Assembly: GCA_903881505.1 (NCBI GenBank)
Contig: CAIRTM010000067.1
Span: 1 to 55,363 of the forward strand
Length of the DNA: 55,363 nt
Source: an uncultured delta proteobacterium
GTDB lineage: Bacteria > Desulfobacterota > WTBG01 > CAIYCZ01 > CAIRTM01
Reading direction: 5' to 3'
The position numbers were made by a program, and so were the translations under genes. Below, in pieces: positions 1 to 7,704 of the stretch. Below the pieces are notes generated by a model, which saw nothing but the letters and a program-made list of their open reading frames with translations, did not search any database and was not told the origin of the DNA. Every line of letters starts with the position of its first letter. The first letter of the stretch is position 1.

Positions 1-1
1 A

Positions 2-154
2 GGAATTATTGATTCAATGGGACAGATAAAATTAATTTCCTACATACAGGAAGCGTTTGATATCATTATTAACCCAGGGGAAATAACGATAGAAAACTTT
101 GATACTATTAATCAAATTGCAGCGATGATTGAAAAAAAGCGTACGGAGGTATGA
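2..154 (+). CDS. Acyl carrier protein, C-terminal part (5' end cut by window)
   Basis: The first 153 bases read as the last 50 codons of a carrier protein, ending at a TGA at 152-154. The Asp-Ser-Met triplet near the start (Ser codon at 14-16) matches the D-S-L/M site where phosphopantetheine is attached. It is followed by the amphipathic helices typical of the family and a Lys-rich tail. Carrier proteins hold acyl or aminoacyl groups as thioesters on the phosphopantetheine arm. The next genes encode a GNAT, a PLP decarboxylase, an MBOAT and an SGNH protein, so this one probably serves a dedicated modification pathway rather than general fatty-acid synthesis. The N-terminal part and any partner adenylating ligase lie outside the window. 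Confidence 0.75.
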   Translation, partial: GIIDSMGQIKLISYIQEAFDIIINPGEITIENFDTINQIAAMIEKKRTEV

Positions 155-596
155 ATTACCAAGCCCGGGTATGGGTTATAAACATATTTTGAAAATAAGA
201 TTGTAATAGTAGTAACAAAATCTGATACGACCGGCACATTTGAAAAAAATTGACGCATATTATATGATCGATAATTTCTAAGACTTGGCACTTGATGTGT
301 AAACAGCCTTTAAAATAATGCCATTAGTTGATGGAGGTTTACGGCGTAATACGCCGGTACAAAGGCAGACTCCAGGATTAGAAAATAAGGTTTGCATAAA
401 ACCAAATCGTACCTACATTGTTAGAAATCCGTGCGCGCTGACAGAGCAAATGAGTTTCGTAATTACCCTGACATGAGAGCAAAAATACTAAAAAATCAAC
501 TTCAGATTAAATTTTTTTAGCAGGGCTGAGTTGAATAAAATAATGTTAAACAACATATCAAACGCGGGGACTTTTTTTGCGCACTAGGATGAAGTT
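155..596. other. AT-rich intergenic stretch, no convincing gene
   Basis: This 442-base stretch separates the carrier-protein gene from the GNAT gene. All frames are interrupted often. A 52-codon frame at 317-475 has no ribosome binding site and is treated as spurious. A small inverted repeat (CGGCGT / ACGCCG) lies near 341-355. I see no clear promoter or terminator. Decayed coding sequence is possible. Confidence 0.5.
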
Positions 597-1106
597 ATGG
601 ATGTAAGCATTGCAAAAACTACAGAACAGGACGCGAAACATTTCGAAGTGTGGCTCAATGACCCTGAAATTACAAAATGGCTGAGCTCTATTTACAGGTA
701 TAATAAGTACGATGCGCTATTTCATCGTTTTGCTTTACGAAAAAACGATAATATTTTTTTTACAGTAAAATTTCAGGAACTGCCAATCGGTTTTGTCGGC
801 GTAACACAAATTGATAAAGCTGAAAAAAGCGGCATGGTGTTTGTTGTCTTAGGGGAAAAAAAACATGGCGGCAGGGGAATCATGTCGAAAGCCCTGAACT
901 TAGCTCTCAATAAACTTTTTTTCGAATTCGACTTTCATTCAATCAATGCCTGGATCTTGGAAGACAATAACCCATCAATACGAATGGTTAAAAATAATAA
1001 TTTCAAGCAGATAGGGATTCAAAGGGAGTGCCATCTTGTGGAAGGCGCCTTTAAGAATCGAATTCTTTTTGATATTTTAAAGAATGATTTTAAAAGACTG
1101 GCTTAA
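597..1106 (+). CDS. GNAT family N-acetyltransferase (RimJ/RimL/PseH-like)
   Basis: This 169-residue protein fits the single-domain GNAT fold, which moves an acyl group from acyl-CoA to an amine. The acetyl-CoA pyrophosphate-binding loop is seen as H90-G-G-R-G94, close to the R/Q-x-x-G-x-G/A signature. It is preceded by the beta strand carrying the G-F-V-G motif (65-68) and followed by the E-D-N-N-P-S-I-R-M helix typical of the RimJ/RimL branch. The substrate cannot be read from sequence. Lying between a carrier protein and a PLP decarboxylase, it may acetylate the amine that the decarboxylase makes, or an amino-sugar. Base composition is AT-rich like its neighbours up to 4815. The next gene starts just after or slightly within its end. 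Confidence 0.82.
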   Translation: MDVSIAKTTEQDAKHFEVWLNDPEITKWLSSIYRYNKYDALFHRFALRKNDNIFFTVKFQELPIGFVGVTQIDKAEKSGMVFVVLGEKKHGGRGIMSKALNLALNKLFFEFDFHSINAWILEDNNPSIRMVKNNNFKQIGIQRECHLVEGAFKNRILFDILKNDFKRLA

Positions 1107-1107
1107 A

Positions 1108-2292
1108 ATGGAGGACTTCAGAAAAATATTAGACGTAGCTACAGGGGTTCGGACTCCCTTTTTTGTCTATGATGCAAGCACAATGAGGGATAAACACCGT
1201 CTCTTGCGTGAGGGTTTGAATCCTCAATTTGAAATTTTTTATGCATTAAAGTCAAACCCAAACATACGCGTCGCGCAGATCATGAGCCAGCTTGGTTTAG
1301 GAGCCGATGTCGCTTCAAGTGGAGAGCTTGAACTTGCAGAAATAGCCGGTTTTTTGTCTGAGAAGATAAGTTTTGCTGGGCCTGGCAAAACCGAAGATGA
1401 ATTAAAAATTGCCATTGAGAAGAATCTATCGTTTATAAGTATTGAGTCTATACAAGAGCTTTTACTTGTTCATTCTATTGCGCAACAGCTCAATAAGATT
1501 GCATGTGTTGGTGTGAGGGTCAATCCTGCGCGTCCATTGAAATCATCAGGCATGATAATGGGGGGCGAATCAACGCAGTTTGGCATAGACGAAGAACAGC
1601 TTGCAGATTTTTTTAGGGCGTTAAAACACCTTTCCCATGTTCAGTTTAAAGGCCTGCATGTTTTTGCAGGCTCGCAAATACTCAATCATACGGTTCTGCT
1701 TGACAGTTTTGAAAATGTAATGCGGATTGCTTTGATGATAAAGGATTCCTATGGGGCCAAACTGGATATTATAAACTTTGGAGGTGGCTTTGGGATCCCG
1801 TACTTTAAAAATGAAAAGGTTCTTGACATTCACGCATTCAGCGCCGGACTGAAGGATTTGCTTTCAAAGTATAACTTTTTTGGTATGTTCCCGGGCACTC
1901 GTTTTTTTGTTGAAGCCGGGAGGTATCTGGTCGGTGAAAGCGGTTATTATGTGACCAAAATTCTTTATAAAAAAGTTTCTCGTGGTAAAACGTTTCTGAT
2001 TACGGATGGCGGCATGAACCACCATCTCGCAGCCACAGGAAATCTGGGGCAGATTTTACAAAAAAACTATCACATAAAAATTTTAAATAAGATAGACGAA
2101 CCCTGCGACGAGAAAGTGAGTATTGCGGGCCCTCTGTGCACACCCCTTGATATCCTTGCCAACAACATCATGCTTCCCCACGCATCGCCAGGTGATCTGG
2201 TGTGTATATGCAATTCAGGCGCGTATGGCTATTCGGCTAGTCCGCTCAAATTTTTAAGCCATCATGAGCCCCCAGAGGTTGTCATCGAGTGA
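1108..2292 (+). CDS. PLP-dependent amino-acid decarboxylase, fold type III (ornithine/diaminopimelate decarboxylase-like)
   Basis: This protein of about 394 residues belongs to the alanine-racemase-fold decarboxylases (DAP, ornithine, arginine). The PLP-binding lysine is in Y-A-L-K48-S-N-P. The phosphate-binding glycine run is G-G-G-F-G, the E-P-G-R motif appears as E-A-G-R, the active-site cysteine is in G-P-L-C-T-P-L-D, and the C-terminal Y-G-Y tyrosine site is present. The usual H-x-G-S-Q is F-A-G-S-Q here. A related family (pyridoxal-dependent decarboxylase, exosortase A system-associated) occurs in exopolysaccharide loci with an acyl ligase and a carrier protein, which fits this context better than lysine synthesis. 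I chose ATG 1108, right after the GNAT stop. ATG 1084 in the same frame is possible and would overlap the GNAT gene. Substrate unknown. Confidence 0.85.
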   Translation: MEDFRKILDVATGVRTPFFVYDASTMRDKHRLLREGLNPQFEIFYALKSNPNIRVAQIMSQLGLGADVASSGELELAEIAGFLSEKISFAGPGKTEDELKIAIEKNLSFISIESIQELLLVHSIAQQLNKIACVGVRVNPARPLKSSGMIMGGESTQFGIDEEQLADFFRALKHLSHVQFKGLHVFAGSQILNHTVLLDSFENVMRIALMIKDSYGAKLDIINFGGGFGIPYFKNEKVLDIHAFSAGLKDLLSKYNFFGMFPGTRFFVEAGRYLVGESGYYVTKILYKKVSRGKTFLITDGGMNHHLAATGNLGQILQKNYHIKILNKIDEPCDEKVSIAGPLCTPLDILANNIMLPHASPGDLVCICNSGAYGYSASPLKFLSHHEPPEVVIE

Positions 2293-2387
2293 CCAATAGA
2301 AATAAAGGGCAATAAGGTTTTTTGCAGTAACTATATTCTGTTTTCTTCCAGGCCTCAAAAAAACAAGAATATAAAAAATCGGATTTA

Positions 2388-3824
2388 ATGATGGCGTTTA
2401 ATTCAGTCTCCTTCTTACTGTTTTTCCCCATTGTGGCCATACTGTATTTTGGTATTCCGCGTAAATACCGCTGGGCTTTTTTATTGGCTGCAAGCTATTA
2501 TTTTTATATGTGTTGGAAGCTTGATTATATCATTATTATGATTGCTTCCACGCTTGTTGCTTATGGATCAGCCATTCTGTCTGAAAAAAGCACGAGGAAA
2601 GCAGTTAAAAAAATATTTTTTTTAACCAGCGTTATCTTCAATTTGGGTCTGCTGTTTGTTTTTAAGTATTTTAATTTTTTCAGTGAATCATTGCAGGCGC
2701 TTTTTAACAGTATAAACATTGTTTGCGACATACCAACGTTCAGCTTCCTTTTGCCGCTCGGGATATCTTTTTATACATTTAAAATCATCAGCTATTCCGT
2801 GGATGTCTACAGGGGAACACACCGGGCTGAAAAGCATTTGGGCGTTTTTGCTTTATATGTAGCGTTTTTCCCCGCGTTAGGCGCGGGTCCCATAGAGCGT
2901 ACCGGTTTTATTAAACAAATACACAATCCCGCCCCGTTTGACTGTCAGCGCGTTACAAATGGCCTTTTGTTAATGGCATGGGGGTTTTTTAAAAAAACAG
3001 TCATTGCCGACAGGCTGCTCGCTATCGTTAATGATGTTTATAAAAGTCCTTCTGAACTGGCGGGCCTGCCTGTTGTGATTGCGACACTATTTCTTGCGTT
3101 TCAGATTTACTGCGACTTCTCAGGCTACTGCGATATTGCGATTGGCGCCTCCCGGGTACTGGGCTACCGATTATCAAACAACTTCAACCGCCCTTTCGCG
3201 GCAAAGTCGGTTTCGGATTTTTGGAACCGGTGGCATATAACACTTTCAATGTGGATACGTGATTATGTATTTATGCCGATTGCTATCAGTAAAAAATTTA
3301 AGGGTAAAATCGGCGGTGTTATTTTCGCGCTTATTGTGTCTTTCAGCCTGGTAGGCCTGTGGCATGGCGCAAAATGGACATTTCTTTTCGCCGGTATGTT
3401 GCAGGGATTAGCGATCGCCGGCGGAATGCTGACCAAAACCCCGAGAAAAAAAATCCAGTCAATTATTACTCAAAGAGTATACAATTTTTTCTGCCTTCTC
3501 GGCACCTTCTTTTTCATGTGTTTTACTTTTATATTTGTGTTTGCCCCCGATTTTTCAGCTGCCATAGATATTCTAAATGGTATTTTTGTTTCAGGTAAAC
3601 ACAAGTGGATTGAGCTTGGCATCAACAAAAATGATTTTTTTATTTCCGTGATGCTTATCGTTGTTCTTGAAGTCGTCCAGTACCTCCAGGCCGGAAAAGA
3701 CGCGAGTGCAAGATTTTTTAAACAGCCAGCTGCCGTCAGGTGGGCAGCATATTACCTGTTGTTACTTGGCATCATCATGTTCGGCGTTTTTACCCCTAAT
3801 AAATTTATGTACATGCAGTTTTAA
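2388..3824 (+). CDS. MBOAT family membrane-bound O-acyltransferase (AlgI/DltB-like)
   Basis: This 478-residue polytopic membrane protein has the AlgI-type opening (F-N-S-V-S-F-L-L-F-F-P), the conserved central block with D-F-W-N-R-W-H-I-T-L-S and the M-W-I-R-D-Y segment, and the invariant MBOAT histidine in G-L-W-H326-G-A. MBOAT proteins of this branch carry acyl groups across the inner membrane onto extracellular polysaccharide (AlgI, PatA) or teichoic acid (DltB). The next gene, 10 bases downstream, encodes an SGNH protein, a pairing also seen as AlgI-AlgJ/AlgX and DltB-DltD. The two probably form the membrane transfer step of one pathway. Start ATG 2388 is followed at once by a second ATG at 2391, and either could be used. 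The acyl donor may be the carrier protein at the window edge. Confidence 0.92.
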   Translation: MMAFNSVSFLLFFPIVAILYFGIPRKYRWAFLLAASYYFYMCWKLDYIIIMIASTLVAYGSAILSEKSTRKAVKKIFFLTSVIFNLGLLFVFKYFNFFSESLQALFNSINIVCDIPTFSFLLPLGISFYTFKIISYSVDVYRGTHRAEKHLGVFALYVAFFPALGAGPIERTGFIKQIHNPAPFDCQRVTNGLLLMAWGFFKKTVIADRLLAIVNDVYKSPSELAGLPVVIATLFLAFQIYCDFSGYCDIAIGASRVLGYRLSNNFNRPFAAKSVSDFWNRWHITLSMWIRDYVFMPIAISKKFKGKIGGVIFALIVSFSLVGLWHGAKWTFLFAGMLQGLAIAGGMLTKTPRKKIQSIITQRVYNFFCLLGTFFFMCFTFIFVFAPDFSAAIDILNGIFVSGKHKWIELGINKNDFFISVMLIVVLEVVQYLQAGKDASARFFKQPAAVRWAAYYLLLLGIIMFGVFTPNKFMYMQF

Positions 3825-3834
3825 AGTTTAGAAT

Positions 3835-4815
3835 ATGAGAAAATTTATTTTCAGGACGGTCTTGTTTGCAGCTATGGGAGTGCTCCTGCTTGCGGGTATC
3901 AGCGTTATTAATAAAAAATTGATTTTAGACAAGTTATATGCCCCTCAAAATGTTGTTTTAAGCAGAGAAACAAACCTGATTATTATCGGTGATTCTTCTC
4001 TCGAGTATTCATACAATCCTGCAATCATCAAAAACTCTATCAACAATGCGAGGCCTGCTGAAAATTATTTTTATTCATACTACAAACTGAAGTTTATTTT
4101 AGAAAAAAATAAGCACGTTAAAACAGTTGTGCTGGGCTACGGTTATCACAACCTGTCAAAAAACCGGGACGCTGATATAATGCCCTCAAAAATGTCCCTC
4201 CAGTTTTATAACCGCTACTTTATGCTCCTTGACGCAACGGGCAGAAAAGAAATACAAAAATTAGACATGAATTATCTTTTTTGTTATGCCAAATTTTGCC
4301 TTGGCATTCCTCTTGAGTTTTATAAAAATATGGATCTTATCGTTGATCTGCTCCTTGGTAAATTTGACCACACAAAATATCCATTCTGGGGGGATTTCTC
4401 AAAGGATAAGAAGCTGAGATTGAATGTGGCTTTTGAAAAAATGCTCGATGCGGAAGTGGTCGGTTCATTTTATAACGGGAATACTATCGCCGGAAAATCA
4501 CCCGTAATGAGCGCATACCTGGTGAAAATTGCAGAGCTGTGCAGCCGTAATAACATACAATTGATTCTGCTTGCCACGCCTGTACATAAAGATTACCTGA
4601 GCAGGGTGCCTCCCTATTACATGGAATTAAATTCAGAGATGCTGGTTTTCTTGAAAAAACGATATCCGGATATCAGATATTATGATTATTCGTCCCTGCT
4701 GACAGATGATTCGTTCTTCCTTGATCCGGGGCACCTGAACCATAGGGGCGCCGATATTTTTACCGCCGAGCTAAAATTAAAAATATCTCAAGAACACTGC
4801 TGCGGCCGCTCCTGA
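3835..4815 (+). CDS. Membrane-anchored SGNH-fold protein, MBOAT partner (DltD/AlgJ-like)
   Basis: This 326-residue protein has one N-terminal membrane segment (about residues 5-24) and an extracytoplasmic domain. The block I G-D-S motif (G52-D53-S54) supplies the putative catalytic serine, and D297-P-G-H300 near the C-terminus supplies the Asp/His pair. The G-Y-G-Y-H-N-L segment (about 100-107) probably corresponds to a middle SGNH block. SGNH proteins next to MBOATs transfer or remove acyl groups on extracellular polymers. The gene follows the MBOAT gene by 10 bases, so they are likely cotranscribed. It is the last AT-rich gene; base composition changes right after its stop. I cannot tell from sequence whether it acts as transferase, esterase or scaffold. 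Confidence 0.75.
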   Translation: MRKFIFRTVLFAAMGVLLLAGISVINKKLILDKLYAPQNVVLSRETNLIIIGDSSLEYSYNPAIIKNSINNARPAENYFYSYYKLKFILEKNKHVKTVVLGYGYHNLSKNRDADIMPSKMSLQFYNRYFMLLDATGRKEIQKLDMNYLFCYAKFCLGIPLEFYKNMDLIVDLLLGKFDHTKYPFWGDFSKDKKLRLNVAFEKMLDAEVVGSFYNGNTIAGKSPVMSAYLVKIAELCSRNNIQLILLATPVHKDYLSRVPPYYMELNSEMLVFLKKRYPDIRYYDYSSLLTDDSFFLDPGHLNHRGADIFTAELKLKISQEHCCGRS

Positions 4816-5018
4816 AGTTGTCGCTGTATGCTCCTCCATGCATACCTGCCATCTCCTGGCCACTTCCGGAGAAGAAAGGGGATGGCCGTCGATACAGGGG
4901 GCGCCGCGCGAGCGCACGCAGGCGGCCCGACCGGATGAAGCCGTTTGATTAAAGCCCTGCTGTTTGCCGATCCGCTTTGAGCGGATCAGATATTCCAGGG
5001 CGCCGGTTTGCCCGGGGC
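4816..5018. other. Composition boundary between AT-rich and GC-rich DNA
   Basis: This 203-base stretch lies between two convergent SGNH genes and marks a clear change from AT-rich to GC-rich sequence. It holds a perfect 8-bp stem with a 3-base loop at 4969-4987 (GATCCGCT / AGCGGATC), 31 bases beyond the stop of the minus-strand gene. The stem has no T-run on either side, so it would be at best a weak terminator. I see no attachment site or direct repeats. Confidence 0.5.
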
Positions 5019-6119
5019 CTATGGCTGTTTTTGAATATGGGGGTGGTGAACATCAGCTGCAAGTATTGTTTCGGCCACGGCAGAAGCAAGCAGTTCATTG
5101 CCGAGACGCGACAAGTGGATGGGGTCGGAGACAGGCTCCAGCCAGATTTTTTGACCGTTCCTCTGCGCGGTATCAAAAAGCGCAGCCAGTTTCATGTGAT
5201 GGGCATGTTCGAAGCTGCCACACAGCCGTTGCTGTATCAAATATGCCATTTCCATCGGGGCCGCCAATTCGGGAAAATCAATGGTGTTCATCGGCTCATC
5301 AATTATAATAATTTTAACAGCCGGGTTGTCAGCTGCCAATAGTTCGCAAAGGCTGCTCAGATTAGCTTCCATTGCTTTCCAGACTTTTGTTGAACGCATA
5401 ATTGCTGCGGCTCCCTGCTCCCAGTGCAGGTCCCTGAGCATGTTCTTGAAGCCTTTCATCGCTATATTGTCGATACAGTAAACCAGCAGGCTGTATTTTT
5501 TGCATTGAGCTGTCAGCCGCCTGGCGGCATGCTGAATTCTGTTGTCATTTTTATCATCAACCCGTATGAAATAAAACGCCTTGTCATCATCCACAAGGTT
5601 ATTAAAAACACTCATAATAACAACTATATCAGGCTTTAAATGTACCGCCTCATACTTGTACAGGTTGATGATTTCTTCCAGCTTGAATGCCGCGATGCCC
5701 GCATTGATAACATCGAAACTGCCTCTTCCGGCAGCACGGTCCAGCGCTTCCTGCAGCAGCTTCGGATAGGTGTCCGCGTACGCAAGCCCCAGCCCGTAGG
5801 TTGTTGATCCGCCGAAGCAGACGACCCGGACCGACCCGTGCCGGGGCGGCGCGACCTCCGGTCCGCGAAATCCGAGGCGGTTTACCGGGTTGCGCTGGTC
5901 GTCGGAAGGCGTGCATTTCCAGTATATCTGATTTCCCTGCGCGTCATGCACCCGCTCATGAGACTCGTTGTCCTGGCTCCGTCGAGCGGCAATGCCATAG
6001 GTAAGATACGAGCTGTTATCTGTTTTCCAAAACAAAATAAAACGCGTACCGGCTTCAAGCGCCAGCCAGAGCATGGCGGTGCTTGCCACGATGAGAAGCA
6101 TTGAGCCAATGGTTTTCAT
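5019..6119 (-). CDS. Membrane-anchored SGNH/GDSL hydrolase-like protein
   Basis: This 366-residue protein has an N-terminal membrane anchor (about residues 5-25) and an SGNH domain. The nucleophile motif is G103-G-S105-T-T, typical of a secreted SGNH subgroup. The block around V-I-N-A-G and M-S-V-F-N-N carries the glycine and asparagine, and D332-P-I-H335 gives the Asp/His pair. I chose ATG 6119 because the run GGGGGA lies 5-10 bases upstream and the signal anchor starts there; a longer frame to 6203 adds only unlikely residues. Such proteins act on acylated sugars or polysaccharides outside the inner membrane. It is divergent from a second SGNH gene at 6450, and a candidate promoter lies at 6260-6288. 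Confidence 0.8.
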   Translation of the reverse strand: MKTIGSMLLIVASTAMLWLALEAGTRFILFWKTDNSSYLTYGIAARRSQDNESHERVHDAQGNQIYWKCTPSDDQRNPVNRLGFRGPEVAPPRHGSVRVVCFGGSTTYGLGLAYADTYPKLLQEALDRAAGRGSFDVINAGIAAFKLEEIINLYKYEAVHLKPDIVVIMSVFNNLVDDDKAFYFIRVDDKNDNRIQHAARRLTAQCKKYSLLVYCIDNIAMKGFKNMLRDLHWEQGAAAIMRSTKVWKAMEANLSSLCELLAADNPAVKIIIIDEPMNTIDFPELAAPMEMAYLIQQRLCGSFEHAHHMKLAALFDTAQRNGQKIWLEPVSDPIHLSRLGNELLASAVAETILAADVHHPHIQKQP

Positions 6120-6449
6120 GTTTCCCCCATGGTGCAGCTTTCTGATGCCTCGATCCGGACACCTCCCGGGCTGCTGTTCCGTTCCGCAGCATAACGGAAT
6201 CAATCGCGAGGCATATGGGCAACAGAATTTTCTTGCTTTTTTACTGGACGTTTCCTGTGAAAATAAATCATGACACCGGGGGTGTCAATCACAAAATATA
6301 ATTGGAATACCGCTGTGCCGTCGGGGAGAGGCGGGCAGCTTGAAAAATTGCTTTAAAACCTCAGGAGTGGTAGTATGCGGGGCATGCAATGATACGAGGG
6401 ATGGCGCACATGATTTTCAACCGGTTACAAATGGTATAGATAGCAGCCC
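6120..6449. other. Divergent promoter region between two SGNH genes
   Basis: This 330-base stretch separates two divergently transcribed SGNH genes. It contains the candidate minus-strand promoter at 6260-6288 and an inverted repeat overlapping it (GACACC-GGG-GGTGTC, 6272-6286) that could bind a regulator. I see no gene in it and no strong promoter for the + strand gene. Confidence 0.5.
6260..6288 (-). promoter_or_regulatory. Candidate sigma-70 promoter for the SGNH gene at 5019-6119
   Basis: Read on the minus strand, TTGACA (6288-6283) is followed after 17 bases by TATTTT (6265-6260). A 6-bp inverted repeat (6272-6286) covers the spacer and the edge of the -35 box. The leader to ATG 6119 would be about 135 bases. 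Confidence 0.45.
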
Positions 6450-7676
6450 ATGAAGACCACAAATGCTGTTTTATGCATAAGCTCAATTATACTCGCGTTA
6501 CTTGCCACTGCTATCATTGACCGGCTGCTTATCCGGCCGTGGGCGGACAGCATCGCTATTCCCCGCTCCACGCGCATGTTCTATGAAACCCCCGAATTCA
6601 AGTATATCGCTGACATTAATTCACTGGGATTTCGTGATCGCGAATGGTCATCAGAAAAAGATGATGATCAAATCAGGATCGCGGTGCTGGGAGACTCCTT
6701 TACATTCGGATGGGGCGTTGCGGAGGAAGAATCATGGCCCCGTATTCTCGAAAACAAGCTGCGCGAAAGGGGCTATCGGGCAGTTGTCATGAATCTCGCG
6801 CAGCCCGGTTATTTCCCGTACATGTATGCCCAGTATGCCTCTATTTACCTGCCTGCCCTGAAACCCGATATAGTGCTGGTCGGCGTGCTCCAGGGGGATG
6901 ACCTCGTGCAGATGGCATATGGGGATTGCAGTGAACTAAAAAACCCCTCTTCTCCCGGCTCCTCCATCGGCAAGCCTGATAGGCCCGCAGAGCCGAAACC
7001 AACTCCCGGCAGGGTGTATTTAAAAAATGCGATGGCAGTATTTCTCCCTAACACCTTGCGCGCCTATTCGTATAAAAAGCGCACCCAGTCGGAAAATGTA
7101 TATGCTATCTGGAGGTCCATGGCGGAAGGCATATGCAGCAAATTTTCCGCAGAGCAGTCCGCAAGGTTTGCCAAACTCGACGAACAGGTGAAACGCATGT
7201 TTCTGCGCGGTGAATTAAATCCATCGCTCGTCCAGGCTGGAGTCCTTTTCCCGGATATACATTGTAATGTCTGGGATCTTAACTCCGGCACAACCCGGGA
7301 TTTGATAAACCGCATGGCAAAATGCCTGGAAGCCACTCAACAGAACAGCAGCTTTTACGGCGCGCGGGCTACCGCTGTTCTGTCGATACCCTACGGTATG
7401 TATGTCAGCGAACGCAGCTACCAGAATTGGACACGCATCGGCTGGAAGCTTTTACCCGAGATGCTTACTGCAAACAACGCCGATATGGCCATAAACATGG
7501 CCTGCAAGCCATCGGGAATTCCGTTTGTTTCTGTAACCGAAGATTTCAGGGCTTTTGCAGCCAGCGAAGAACTCTATTTTTCCTACGATGGGCATTTCAC
7601 CGCTCGTGGCCATGCAGTGTACGCCGGGCTTATTGAGCCCCATGTGGCCGAACTGATTGTTCAGGCAGGCAAATGA
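6450..7676 (+). CDS. Membrane-anchored SGNH/GDSL hydrolase-like protein
   Basis: This 408-residue protein has an N-terminal membrane segment (about residues 8-26) followed by an SGNH domain. Block I is L-G81-D82-S83-F-T-F-G-W-G, the block with the glycine is L-A-Q-P-G, and the C-terminal D380-G-H382-F-T-A-R-G-H gives the Asp/His pair in the D-G-H form. A Pro-rich linker lies near residues 168-190. The domain probably faces the periplasm and acts on acyl esters of a cell-surface polymer. It is divergent from another SGNH gene, and with the one at 3835 this makes three distinct SGNH proteins within 4 kb. It converges on the permease gene with 28 bases between the stops. The exact substrate is unknown. 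Confidence 0.8.
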   Translation: MKTTNAVLCISSIILALLATAIIDRLLIRPWADSIAIPRSTRMFYETPEFKYIADINSLGFRDREWSSEKDDDQIRIAVLGDSFTFGWGVAEEESWPRILENKLRERGYRAVVMNLAQPGYFPYMYAQYASIYLPALKPDIVLVGVLQGDDLVQMAYGDCSELKNPSSPGSSIGKPDRPAEPKPTPGRVYLKNAMAVFLPNTLRAYSYKKRTQSENVYAIWRSMAEGICSKFSAEQSARFAKLDEQVKRMFLRGELNPSLVQAGVLFPDIHCNVWDLNSGTTRDLINRMAKCLEATQQNSSFYGARATAVLSIPYGMYVSERSYQNWTRIGWKLLPEMLTANNADMAINMACKPSGIPFVSVTEDFRAFAASEELYFSYDGHFTARGHAVYAGLIEPHVAELIVQAGK

Positions 7677-7704
7677 ATTGTGTGAAAAGGTCCCATTCGC
7701 CCTG

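Noticed and set aside
317-475. 52-codon frame starting with a D-G-G-L-R-x-N-x-P-V run like the patatin D-G-G motif
   Set aside because: No ribosome binding site, no further patatin motif, too short; the match is probably chance or an old remnant.
5281-5639. Frames on the + strand opposite the SGNH gene
   Set aside because: They are antisense to a well-supported gene and show no domain or ribosome binding site.
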